Source: Lepturacanthus savala
Taxonomy: Eukaryota > Chordata > Actinopteri > Scombriformes > Trichiuridae
DNA length: 64,000 nt
Assembly: GCA_030544235.1 (NCBI GenBank)
Contig: CM060478.1
Coordinates: 25,305,227-25,369,226 of the forward strand
Direction of reading: 5' to 3'
The position numbers were made by a program, and so were the translations under genes. Shown piece after piece: positions 9,310 to 21,300 of this stretch. Position 1 is the stretch's first letter. Every line of letters starts with the position of its first letter. The notes beneath the pieces were generated by a model. The model worked only from the letters and a program-made list of their open reading frames with translations, searched no databases and had not been told where the DNA came from.

Positions 9310-12012
9310 TTATAAATCAAGTCTCTCTGGAGGCCTGCAAACTCTGCCTGACTTGGTGGTGGTTTCAGAGAAGTTCCCAGTGGCTCTTATATGGAATCTA
9401 TTTCTTCTTAGGATGCCCTTGTCCGTTTGTACCAAGTATGACCTTGGCATGTTTGCAGTCCCTAGAACAGTCCCAGGAGCTTTCTCTGTGGTGATCCACA
9501 CCTTCTGCCCTGATGGGAGCTCATGAAGTGTTCTGGACCGGTGGCGGAGATTGTAGTGAGTTGCTTGTTTACGCCTTCCTTCCTCATCCTTCCTGCGAAA
9601 AGCCTCTAAGTCAGGCCATTTTGGTGTGAGTTGACTTGGAGATTGAGGTAGGGATGTACGCAGGTTTCTTCCCATTAGCAGCTGTGCAGGGGAGTATCCG
9701 TGGTGTGGCTAATGGTGTGGCTCTATATGCCAAAAGTGCTCTGTTTTGATCAGTGTCTTTTTTCCACAGACTCTTGACCGTCTGCACTGCTCGTTCTGCC
9801 TCACCATTAGCTTGTGGGTAGTGAGGGCTGCTTGTAATGTGTGTGAAGCAGCTCTCTTTTGCAAATGTTCTGAATGTCAGTGAAGAGAACTGTGGCCCAT
9901 TGTCAGATACTACTGTCTCTGGACAGCCATGATGTGCGAAAGCCTCCTTCACAGCACGAACAGTAGCCTCAGAAGATGTGACCTTGAGCTCAGCGACTTC
10001 AAGGTATCTTGAAAAATAGTCAATGATGAGCAGGTAGGTCTTGTTTGCCCACTCAAACAGGTCCATTCCAACCTTTTACCAGGGCCTGTCAGGGACTTGT
10101 GACTGTATGAGGGGCTCTCTGTACTGTATTCTGTGTCTCTGACACATTTCACATCTCTCTACTGTCTCACGAATCTGTGCAGAGATACCTGGCCACCATA
10201 CAGATGCTTGAGCTCTGGCACAGCATTTGGAGATCCCTTGGTGACCTTCATGGAGTTTGTGCATTATGTCCTCTCTGAGTGTCTGGGGGATGACTATCCT
10301 CTCACCTTTCATCAGGAGGTCTCCAGCGAGATACAGCTCTGCTCTGACTTGCCAATAGGGTACCATTCCAGAACCCAAACTGTGCTTCTCTGGCCACTCT
10401 GTTTGACAGTAGCGTACCACTGTTTTGCACATCTCATCAATTTGTTGTGCTTGTTTAATTTCTGCTAGTCTTGTGTCCGTAGTAGGGAGTGAAGACATAA
10501 CAGCATCCACAAACACCTGGACAGCTTTTTCCAGCTGCAGGTCCTCCACAGATGGAGTGTCAGTCAGTGGAGCTCTGGACAATGTATCAGCAGTGATGAG
10601 GTTTTTGCCTGGCACGTGAACAATGTTGTAATCATACCTGAGAAGTCTCAGTCGAAATCTCAACACTCTCGGAGGGAGGTCATCTAAACCTCTGGTGCTC
10701 AACAGAGGGACCAAGGGCTTATGGTCAGTCTGAAGAGTGAAGTGCATCCCTTGTAGGTGACTGCCAGCGCCTCCTTCTCAATTTGCGCGTAGCGCTTTTC
10801 AGTGTCTGTTAGTCCTCTTGAAATGTGACAGGTTGCCAGGAATTATCAGCCTGCCTCTGTGTGAGTACTGCACCTATTCCATACCGTGATGCATCCGCAG
10901 CCACTATTGTCTCTGCTGCATTCGAGTACTGAGCCAACGCTTTTGGTGAGCTCAGTCCACTTTTCAGCTTTTCAAAAGCAGTTTGCTGCGGTTCATCCCA
11001 GACCCACTCATTTTTCTCTCTTAGTAGGTCTTTTAGTGGCATGGTGATAGTTGCCATCTGAGGTACAAACTTTGACAAGTAGTTTGCCATGCCCATAAGG
11101 CGTCTCATGTCCTCCACACATGTAGGCTTAGGCATTTGTAAGATGGCTCTCACCTTGTTTGGATCTGGCTCAATTCCTTTTGAGGACACCTTGTGCCCGA
11201 CGAATGTAATGTCGTCCTGTGCAAACTCACACTTGTTGTTCAGAGTAAGTCCCTCTTCCTGCATCTTCTGCAGTACTTGGTGCAGTCTTTCATCATGTTC
11301 TTGTCTATTTCGTCCATACACCAACACATCATCGGCATGGCATAATAGACCCTCGAAACTCTCAAACATCTGTGACATCCTCCTTTGAAAATGCTCTGGA
11401 GCAGACACAATTCCAAAAGGGAGTCTGTTGAAAAAATATCTCCCAAATGGAGTAATGAAAGTTTTCAGTGGTCGTGATTCTGGGGTTAAGGGAATTTGCC
11501 AAAATCCAGATCGTGCATCAAGTTTTGTGAAAACTTTGGCATCTGACATCATTGCCAGGGTTTGGTCAACAGCAGGCAAAATATGGCACTCTCTCTTCAC
11601 AGCTGCATTCAGTGGTGTGAGATCTACACAGATTCTCAATTTGTCTTTGATCGGTTTTGGCACCACTACCATCCCTGAGCACCAGGCTGTAGGCTCAGTC
11701 ACCTTTGATATGACTCCCATGCGTTCCATTCTCTCTAGCTCCTCGTATACTTTGTCTCTGAGAGGTAGAGGTACTCTTCGGGGTGTCGACAATGCATACG
11801 GTATCGCCCCTTGTTCTAGCTCAATGTGGTATGGTTCTTTTAGTTTGCCTAACCCTTGAAACACTGATGGATACAGAGCCCTAAAGTCTGTAGCTGCCTG
11901 CGTCATCTCATGGACTCTGTGCACTAGCCCCATGGCCTGTATGGCTGGCAGGCCCAAAAGTGGCTGTGTGAGTCATGCCACAACGTAGACACATTGATCT
12001 GTGCTTTGGCCC
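9310..12012 (-). pseudogene. Ty3/Gypsy pol remnant: protease end, RT, RNase H, integrase
   Basis: The order on the minus strand is: the last residues of an aspartic protease (QPLLGLPAI near 11.95 kb), RT (10809-11957; LRICVDL, then the catalytic HADDVLVYG), RNase H (spanning 10.75-10.85 kb; ADASRYGIGAVLTQ and TDHKPL), integrase H2C2 finger (HEGHQG, CEMCQRH) and core (9611-10066; SDNGPQF and the E in NGEAERAV), then an integrase tail (9310-9675). Frames break near 9.69, 10.07 and 10.78 kb, and a TGA interrupts near 11.97 kb. gag, most of the protease and the other LTR are absent. The element meets minisatellite at about 12012. It is a dead copy, described here only by its parts. Confidence 0.9.
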
Positions 12013-13836
12013 TCCATCTGTTCTCCATCTGTATTTACCTGTTCTCTATCTGTCTTTACCTGTTCCAAATGTGTCTTTACCTGTTGTCTACCTGTTTTTA
12101 CCTGTTCTCCATCTGAATTTACCCGTTCTCTACCTGTTTTTACCTGTTCTCCATCTGAATTTACCCGTTCTCTACCTGTATTTACCTGTTCTCCATTTGT
12201 ATTTACCTGTTCTCCATTTGTATTTACCTGTTCTCCACCTGTATTTACCTGTTCTCCACCTGTATTTACCTGTTCTCCACCTGTATTTACCTGTTCTCCA
12301 CCTGTATTTACCTGTTCTCCACCTGTCTTTACCTGTTCTCCACCTGTCTTTACCTGTTCTCTACCTGTCTTTACCTGTTCTCTACCTGTCTTTACCTGTT
12401 CTCTACCTGTCTTTACCTGTTCTCTACCTGTCTTTACCTGTTCTCTACCTGTCTTTACCTGTTCTCTACCTGTCTTTACCTGTTCTCTACCTGTCTTTAC
12501 CTGTTCCCCATGTGTCTTTACCTGTTCTCTACCTGTCTTTACCAGCTCTCCACCTGTCTTTACCAGCTCTCCACCTGTCTTTACCAGCTCTCCACCTGTC
12601 TTTACCAGCTCTCCACCTGTCTTTACCAGCTCTCCACCTGTCTTTACCAGCTCTCCACCTGTCTTTACCAGCTCTCCACCTGTCTTTACCTGTTCTCCAC
12701 CTGTATATACCTGTTCTCCACCTGTATATACCTGTTCTCCACCTGTATATACCTGTTCTCCACCTGTCTTGACCTGTTTTCCATCTGTATGTACCTGTTC
12801 TCCATCTGTTTGTACCTGTTCTCCATCTGTTTGTACCTGTTCTCCATCTGTTTGTACCTGTTCTCCACCTGTCTTTACCTGTTCCCCATGTGTCTTTGCC
12901 TGTTCTCCATCTGTATTTGCCTGTTCTCCGCCTGTATTTGCCTGTTCTCCGCCTGTATTTACCTGTTCTCCGTCTGTCTTTACCTGTTCTCCGTCTGTCT
13001 TTACCTGTTCCCCATGTGTCTTTACCTGTTCTCCACCTGTATTTACCTGTTCTCCACCTGTATTTACCTGTTCTCCACCTGTATTTACCTGTTCTCCACC
13101 TGTATTTACCTGTTCTCCACCTGTATTTACCTGTTCTCCATCTGTATTTACCTGTTCTCCACCTGTCTTGACCTGTTCTCCGCCTGTCTTGACCTGTTCT
13201 CCGCCTGTCTTGACCTGTTCTCCGCCTGTCTTGACCTGTTCTCCGCCTGTCTTGACCTGTTCTCCGCCTGTCTTGACCTGTTCTCCGCCTGTCTTGACCT
13301 GTTCTCCGCCTGTCTTGACCTGTTCTCCGCCTGTTTTTACCTGTCTTTACCTGTTGTCTACCTGTTTTTACTTGTTCTCCATCTCTATTTACCTGTTGTC
13401 TACCTGTTTTTACTTGTTCTCCATCTGTATATACCTGTTCTCCGCCTGTATTTACCTGTTCTCATCTGTTTTTACCTGTTCTCCATCTGTTTTTACCTGT
13501 TCTCCACCTGTCTTTACCTGTTCTCCACCTGTCTTTACCTGCTCTCCACCTGTCTTTACCTGCTCTCCACCTGTCTTTACCTGCTCTCCACCTGTCTTGA
13601 CCTGCTCTCCACCTGTCTTGACCTGCTCTCCACCTGTCTTGACCTGTTCTCCACCTGTCTATACCTGTTCTCCACCTGTCTTTACCTGTTCTCCACCTGT
13701 CTTTACCTGGTCTCCACCTGTCTTGACCTGGTCTCCACCTGTCTTGACCTGGTCTCCACCTGTCTTGACCTGGTCTCCACCTGTATTTACCGGTTCTCCA
13801 CCTGTATTTACCGGTTCTCCACCTGTATTTACAGGT
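12013..13836. repeat. 21-bp minisatellite, array 4
   Basis: Same family as arrays 1-3. Local runs of identical variants are clear: TTCTCTACC units (12358-12500), CAGCTCTCCACC units (12543-12680), TTCTCCGCCTGTCTTGACC units (13185-13330) and GGTCTCCACC units (13708-13790). Runs of one variant show recent local amplification. It lies between the truncated Gypsy and the Tc1 element, so it is probably one array that was split by those insertions. Confidence 0.95.
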
Positions 13837-13840
13837 ACTA

Positions 13841-15318
13841 CTCGGAAAATTAGAATATTGTGTAAAAGTTGTTTTATTCATGCAATTCAACATAAAAGGT
13901 GAAACCAATACATTTTATAGACTCATTACAAAGTGAGATATTTCAAGCTTTTATTTGTTTTGATTTTGCTCATTAGGACTTGCAGCTTCAGAAAACCTCA
14001 AATTCAAAAACTCAGAAAATTAGAATACTGTTAAAAGCTTCAGTATTGAAGGCTCAAAGTGTCACACACTAATCAGGTAAGTAATCCAAAACACCTGCAA
14101 AAGGGTCCCGAGCCTTTAAAAAGCCTGTGTCTTTGGTTTAGAAGAATTCACAATCATGGGGAAGACTGCAGATCTGACAGTTGTGCAGAAAACCATCATT
14201 GACTCCCTGCACAAGGTGGGTAAGACACAAAAAGTGATCGCAAAAGAAGCTGGATGTTCTCAGAGTGCTGTGTCAAAGCACATTAATGGACAGCCGGAGG
14301 GATGACCGCAGCCTGGAGAAGATGGTCAGGAAAGGGCCATTCAAAAGTGTGGGGGAACTTCATAAGGAGTGGACTCAAGCCGGAGTTGCTGCTTCAAGAG
14401 AAACGACACGCAGGAGGATGCTGGACATGGGCTTCAAATGTCGTATTCCTGTTGTCAAGCCGCTCCTCACGAGCAAGCAACGCCAGAGGCGCCTTAGCTG
14501 GGCTAGAGAAAAGAAAGACTGGACTGTTGCCCAGTGGTCCAAAGTCCTCTTTTCTGATGAGAGCAAGTTTTGCATCTCATTTGGCAACAAAGGTCCCAGA
14601 GTCTGGAGGAAGACCGGAGAGGCGCAAAATGGAAGATGCATGAAGTCCAGTGTTAAGTTTCCCCAGGCTGTGATGACTTGGGGATCCATGTCAGCTGCTG
14701 GTGTTGGTCCTCTGTGCTTTATCAAGTCCAGCATAAACGCAGCTGTCTACCAGGACATTTTAGAGCACTTCATGCTTGCTTCAGCGGACCAGCTTTATGG
14801 GGATGCAGATTTCATCTTCCAGCAGGACTTGGCACCTGCCCACACTGCCAAAAGTACAAAATCCTGGTTCAACAACCATGGGATTACTGTGCTTGATTGG
14901 CCCGCAAACTCACCTGACCTGAACCCCATAGAAAATCTGTGGGGCATTGCCAAGAGAAAGCTGAACGGGAAGAGACCAAACAATAAAGAAGAGCTCAAGG
15001 CCGCGATTGAAGCATGTTGGTCTTCCATAACACCGGAGATGTGCCACAACCTGGTAGCATCCATGCCGCGCAGGATTAAGGCAGTCATTCGTTCAAAAGG
15101 GGCCCCAACCAAGTACTAAGTACAGATGCAACATTTTATTTTCAGAGGCCTGACATTTTTGTATTTAAAATCCCTTTTTTAAATTGATTTCAAGCAATAT
15201 TCTAATTTTCTGAGTTTTTGAATTTCAGGTTTCTGAAGCTGTAAGTTCTAATGAGCAAAATCAAAACAAATAAAAGCTTGAAATATCTGACTTTGCATTC
15301 AATAATAGTTATTAAATG
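13841..15318 (+). mobile_element. Tc1-like element of IR/DR type, right end truncated
   Basis: The left terminal region holds two direct repeats, CTCGGAAAATTAGAATATTG (13841) and CTCAGAAAATTAGAATACTG (14011), 170 bp apart. The right end has the inner repeat inverted (15195-15214) and further similarity (AAGCTTGAAATATCTGACTT near 15273), but the outer repeat is missing where minisatellite resumes at about 15319. TA precedes the left end (13839-13840). Terminal inverted repeats with doubled internal repeats are typical of the IR/DR group of fish Tc1 elements. It sits inside the 21-bp array. Confidence 0.85.
14156..15119 (+). pseudogene. Tc1-family transposase (DD34E), frameshifted
   Basis: The frame starts at the ATG at 14156 (MGKTADLTVVQKTIIDSL, an N-terminal HTH) and meets a stop near 14305. 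A second frame is open from about 14286 to the TAA at 15117-15119 and carries the rest: DDRSLEKMV, the second HTH, then the catalytic triad in LFSDESKF, FQQDLAPAH and NPIENLWG. The last D and E are separated by 34 residues, the Tc1 spacing. The two frames meet near 14290, and about 15 residues normally found there in relatives seem to be missing, so a small deletion caused the shift. The catalytic part is otherwise unbroken. The protein would not be made whole. Confidence 0.85.
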
Positions 15319-18300
15319 CATCTGTATTTACCTGTTCTCCATTTGTATTTACCTGTTCTCCACCTGTCTTTACCTGTTCTCCACCTGTATTTACCTGTTC
15401 TCCACCTGTATTTACCTGTTCCCCATGTGTCTTTACTTGTTGTCTACCTGTTTTTACCTGTTCTCCATCTGTATTTACCTGTCTTTACCTGTTCCCCATG
15501 TGTCTTTACCTGTTGTCTACCTGTTTTTACTTGTTCTCCATCTCTATTTACCTGTTCTCCACCTGTCTTTACCTGTTGTCTACCTGTCTTTACCTGTTCT
15601 CCACCTGTCTTGACCTGTTCTCCACCTGTCTTTACCTGTTCTCCACCTGTCTTGACCTGTTTCCCATGTGTCTTTACCTGTTCTCCATCTGTATTTACCT
15701 GTTCTCCACCTGTTTTCACCTGTTCTCCACCCGTCTTTACCTGTTCTCCATTTGTATTTACCTGTTCTCCACCTGTATTTACCTGTTCTCCACCTATCTT
15801 TACCTGTTCCCCATGTGTCTTTACCTGTTGTCTACCTGTTTTTACTTGTTCTCCATCTCTATTTACCTGTTCTCCATCTCTATTTACCTGTTGTCTACCT
15901 GTCTTTACCTGTTCTCCACCTGTATTTACCTGTTCTCCACCTGTCTTTACCTGCTCTCCACCTGTCTTTACCTGTTCTCCGCCTGTCTTGACCTGTTCTC
16001 AATCTGTATTTACCTGTTGTGTACCTGTCTTTACCTGTTCTCCACCTGTTTTTACCTGTTCTCCATCTGTATTTACCTGTTCTCCACCCGTCTTTACCTG
16101 TTCTCCACCCGTCTTTACCTGTTCTCCACCTGTATTCACCTGTTCTCCACCTGTCTTTACCTGTTCTCCACCTGTCTTTACCTGTTCTCCACCTGTCCTT
16201 ACCTGTTCCCCATGTGTCTTTACCTGTTCTCCATCTGTATTTAACTGTTCTCCATCTATCTTTACCTGTTCCCCATGTGTCTTTACCTGTTGTCTACCTG
16301 TTTTTACCTGTTCTCCACCTGTTTTTACCTGTTCTCCATCTGTATTTACCTGTTCTCCATTTGTATTTACCTGTTTTCCACCTGTCTTTACCTGTTCTCC
16401 ACCTGTCTTTACCTGTTCTCCACCTGTCTTTACCTGTTCCCCATGTGTCTTTACTTGTTGTCTACCCGTTTTTACCTGTTCTCCATCTGTATTTACCTGT
16501 CTTTACCTGTTCCCCATGTGTCTTTACCTGTTGTCTACCTGTTTTTACTTGTTCTCCATCTCTATTTACCTGTTCTCCACCTGTCTTTACCTGTTGTCTA
16601 CCTGTCTTTACCTGTTCTCCACCTGTCTTGACCTGTTCTCCACCTGTCTTTACCTGTTCTCCACCTGTCTTGACCTGTTGTCTGTTTTTACCTGTTCTCC
16701 ACCTGTCTTGACCTGTTCTCCACCTGTCTTGACCTGTTCTCCACTTGTCTTTACCTGTTCCCCATGTGTCTTTACCTGTTGTCTACCTGTCCTTACCTGT
16801 TCTCCACCTGTGTTCACCTGTTGTCTACCTGTCTTTACCTGTTCTCCACCTGTATTCACCTGTTGTCTACCTGTATTTACCTGTTCTCCACCTGTTGTCT
16901 ACCTGTCTTGACCTGTTCTCCACCTGTCCTGACCTGTTCTCCACCTGTCTTGACCTGTTCTCCACCTGTCTTTACCTGTTCTCCATCTGTATTTACCTGT
17001 TCTCCACCTGTCCTTACCTGTTCCTCATGTGTCTATACCTGTTGTCTACCTGTTTTTACCTGTTCTCCACCTGTCTTTACCTGCTCTCCACCTGTCTTTA
17101 CCTGCTCTCCACCTGTCTTTACCTGCTCTCCACCTGTCTTGACCTGTTCTCCCCCTGTCTTTACCTGTTCTCCATCTGTATTTACCTGTTCTCCACCTGT
17201 CCTTACCTGTTCCCCATGTGTCTTTACCTGTTCTCCATTTGTATTTACCTGTTCTCCATTTGTATTTACCTGTTCTCCACCTGTCTTTACCTGTTCTCCA
17301 CCTGTCTTTACCTGTTCTCCACCTGTCTTTACCTGTTCTCCACCTGTCTTTACCTGTTCCCCATGTGTCTTACTTGTTGTCTACCTGTTTTTACCTGTTC
17401 TCCATCTGTATTTACCTGTCTTGACCTGTTCTCCACCTGTCTTGACCTGTTCTCCACCTGTCTTGACCTGTTTCCCATGTGTCTTTACCTGTTCTCCATC
17501 TGTATTTACCTGTTCTCCACCTGTTTTCACCTGTTCTCCACCCGTCTTTACCTGTTCTCCATTTGTATTTACCTGTTCTCCACCTGTATTTACCTGTTCT
17601 CCACCTATCTTTACCTGTTCCCCATGTGTCTTTACCTGTTGTCTACCTGTTTTTACTTGTTCTCCATCTCTATTTACCTGTTCTCCACCTGTCTTTACCT
17701 GTTGTCTACCTGTCTTTACCTGTTCTCCACCTGGATTTACCTGTTCTCCACCTGTCTTTACCTGCTCTCCACCTGTCTTTACCTGTTCTCCGCCTGTCTT
17801 GACCTGTTCTCCGCCTGTCTTGACCTGTTCTCCGCCTGTCTTGACCTGTTCTCCCCCCTGTCTTTACCTGTTCTCCATCTGTATTTACCTGTTCTTCACC
17901 TTCCTTACCTGTTCCCCATGTGTCTTTACCTGTTCTCCATTTGTATTTACCTGTTCTCCATTTGTATTTACCTGTTCTCCACCTGTCTTTACCTGTTCTC
18001 CACCTGTCTTTACCTGTTCTCCACCTGTCTTTACCTGTTCTCCACCTGTCTTTACCTGTTCTCCACCTGTATTTACCTGTTCCCCATGTGTCTTTACTTG
18101 TTGTCTACCTGTTTTTACCTGTTCTCCATCTGTATTTACCTGTCTTGACCTGTTCTCCACCTGTCTTTACCTGTTCTCCACCTGTCTTGACCTGTTTCCC
18201 ATGTGTCTTTACCTGTTCTCCATCTGTATTTACCTGTTCTCCACCTGTTTTCACCTGTTCTCCACCCGTCTTTACCTGTTCTCCATTTGTATTTACCTGT

Positions 18301-21300
18301 TCTCCACCTGTATTTACCTGTTCTCCACCTATCTTTACCTGTTCCCCATGTGTCTTTACCTGTTGTCTACCTGTTTTTACTTGTTCTCCATCTCTATTTA
18401 CCTGTTCTCCACCTGTCTTTACCTGTTGTCTACCTGTCTTTACCTGTTCTCCACCTGGATTTACCTGTTCTCCACCTGTCTTTACCTGCTCTCCACCTGT
18501 CTTTACCTGTTCTCCGCCTGTCTTGACCTGTTCTCCGCCTGTCTTGACCTGTTCTCAATCTGTATTTACCTGTTGTGTACCTGTCTTTACCTGTTCTCCA
18601 TCTGTATTTACCTGTTCTCCACCTGTTTTTACCTGTTCTCCACCCGTCTTTACCTGTTCTCCACCCGTCTTTACCTGTTCTCCACCTGTATTCACCTGTT
18701 CTCCACCTGTCGTTACCTGTTCGCCACCTGTCTTTACCTGTTCTCCACCTGTCTTTACCTGTTCCCCATGTGTCTTTACTTGTTGTCTACCTGTTTTTAC
18801 CTGTTCTCCATCTGTATTTACCTGTCTTGACCTGTTCCCCATGTGTCTTTACCTGTTGTCTACCTGTTTTTACTTGTTCTCCATCTCTATTTACCTGTTG
18901 TCTACCTGTCTTTACCTGTTGTCTACCTGTCTTTACCTGTTCTCCACCTGTATTTACCTGTTCTCCACCTGTCTTTACCTGCTCTCCACCTGTCTTTACC
19001 TGTTCTCCGCCTGTCTTTACCTGTTCTCCACCTGTCTTTACCTGTTCTCCACCTGTCTTTACCTGTTCTCCACCTGTCTTGACCTGTTCTCCACCTGTCT
19101 TGACCTGTTCTCCATCTGTATTTACCTGTTCTCCATCTGTATTTACCTGTTCTCCACCTGTCCTGACCTGTTCTCCACCTGTCTTGACCTGTTCTCCACC
19201 TGTCTTGACCTGTTCTCCACCTGTCTTGACATGTTCCCCATCTGTCTTTACCTGTTGTCTACCTCTTTTTACCTGTTCTCCATCTGTATTTACCTGTCTT
19301 TACCTGTTCCCCATGTGTCTTTACCTGTTGTCTACCTGTCTTTACCTGTTGTCTACCTGTCTTTACCTGTTCTCCACCTGTCTTTACCTGTTTTCTACCT
19401 GTCTTTACCTGTTCTACACCTGTCTTTACCTGCTCTCCACCTGTTTTTACCTGTTCTCCACCTGTCTTTACCTGTTCTCCACCTGTCTTGACCTGTTGTC
19501 TGTTTTTACCTGTTCTCCACCTGTCTTGACCTGTTCTCCACCTGTCTTGACCTGTTCTCCACTTGTCTTTACCTGTTGTCTACCTGTCCTTACCTGTTCT
19601 CCACCTGTGTTCACCTGTCTTTACCTGTTCTCCACCTGTATTCACCTGTTGTCTACCTGTATTTACCTGTTCTCCACCTGTTGTCTACCTGTCTTGACCT
19701 GTTCTCCACCTGTCCTGACCTGTTCTCCACCTGTCTTGACCTGTTCTCCACCTGTCTTTACCTGTTCTCCACCTGTCCGTACCTGTTCCTCATGTGTCTA
19801 TACCTGTTGTCTACCTGTTTTTACCTGTTCTCTACCTTTCTTTACCTGTTCTCCACCTGTCTTTACCTGCTCTCCACCTGTCTTTACCTGCTCTCCACCT
19901 GTCTTTACCTGTTCTCCACCTGTCTTGACCTGTTCTCCCCCTGTCATTACCTGTTCTCCATCTGTATTTACCTGTTCTCCACCTGTCCTTACCTGTTCCC
20001 CATGTGTCTTTACCTGTTCTCCATCTGTATTTAACTGTTCTCCATCTATCTTTACCTGTTCCCCATGTGTCTTTACCTGTTGTCTACCTGTTTTTACCTG
20101 TTCTCCACCTGTTTTTACCTGTTCTCCATCTGTATTTACCTGTTCTCCATTTGTATTTACCTGTTTTCCACCTGTATTTACCTGTTCTCCACCTGTCTTT
20201 ACCTGTTCTCCACCTGTCTTTACCTGTTCTCCACCTGTCTTTACCTGTTCTCCACCTGTCTTGACCTGTTTCCCATGTGTCTTTACCTGTTCTCCATCTG
20301 TATTTACCTGTTCTCCACCTGTTTTCACCTGTTCTCCACCCGTCTTTACCTGTTCTCCATTTGTATTTACCTGTTCTCCACCTATCTTTACCTGTTCCCC
20401 ATGTGTCTTTACCTGTTGTCTACCTGTTTTTACTTGTTCTCCATCTCTATTTACCTGTTCTCCACCTGTCTTTACCTGTTGTCTACCTGTATTTACCTGT
20501 TCTCCACCTATCTTTACCTGTTCTCCATCTGTATTTACCTGTTCTCCATCTGTATTTACCTGTTCTACACCTGTATTTACCTGTTCTCCATCTGTATTTA
20601 CCTGTTCTCCACCTGTCTTGACCTGTTCTCCACCTGTCTTGACCTGTTCTCCACCTGTCTTGACCTGTTCTCCACCTGTCTTGACCTGTTCCCCATCTGT
20701 CTTTACCTGTTGTCTACCTCTTTTTACCTGTTCTCCATCTGTATTTACCTGTCTTTACCTGTTCCCCATGTGTCTTTACCCGTTGTCTACCTGTTTTTAC
20801 CTGTTTTCTACCTGTCTTTACCTGTTCTCCACCTGTCTTTACCTGTTTTCTACCTGTCTTTACCTGTTCTACACCTGTCTTTACCTGCTCTCCACCTGTT
20901 TTTACCTGTTCTCCACCTGTCTTTACCTGTTCTCCACCTGTCTTGACCTGTTGTCTGTTTTTACCTGTTCTCCACCTGTCTTGACCTGTTCTCCACCTGT
21001 CTTGACCTGTTCTCCACTTGTCTTTACCTGTTCCCCATGTGTCTTTACCTGTTGTCTACCTGTCCTTACCTGTTCTCCACCTGTGTTCACCTGTTGTCTA
21101 CCTGTCTTTACCTGTTCTCCACCTGTATTCACCTGTTGTCTACCTGTATTTACCTGTTCTCCACCTGTTGTCTACCTGTCTTGACCTGTTCTCCACCTGT
21201 CCTGACCTGTTCTCCACCTGTCTTGACCTGTTCTCCACCTGTCTTTACCTGTTCTCCATCTGTATTTACCTGTTCTCCACCTGTCCTTACCTGTTCCTCA

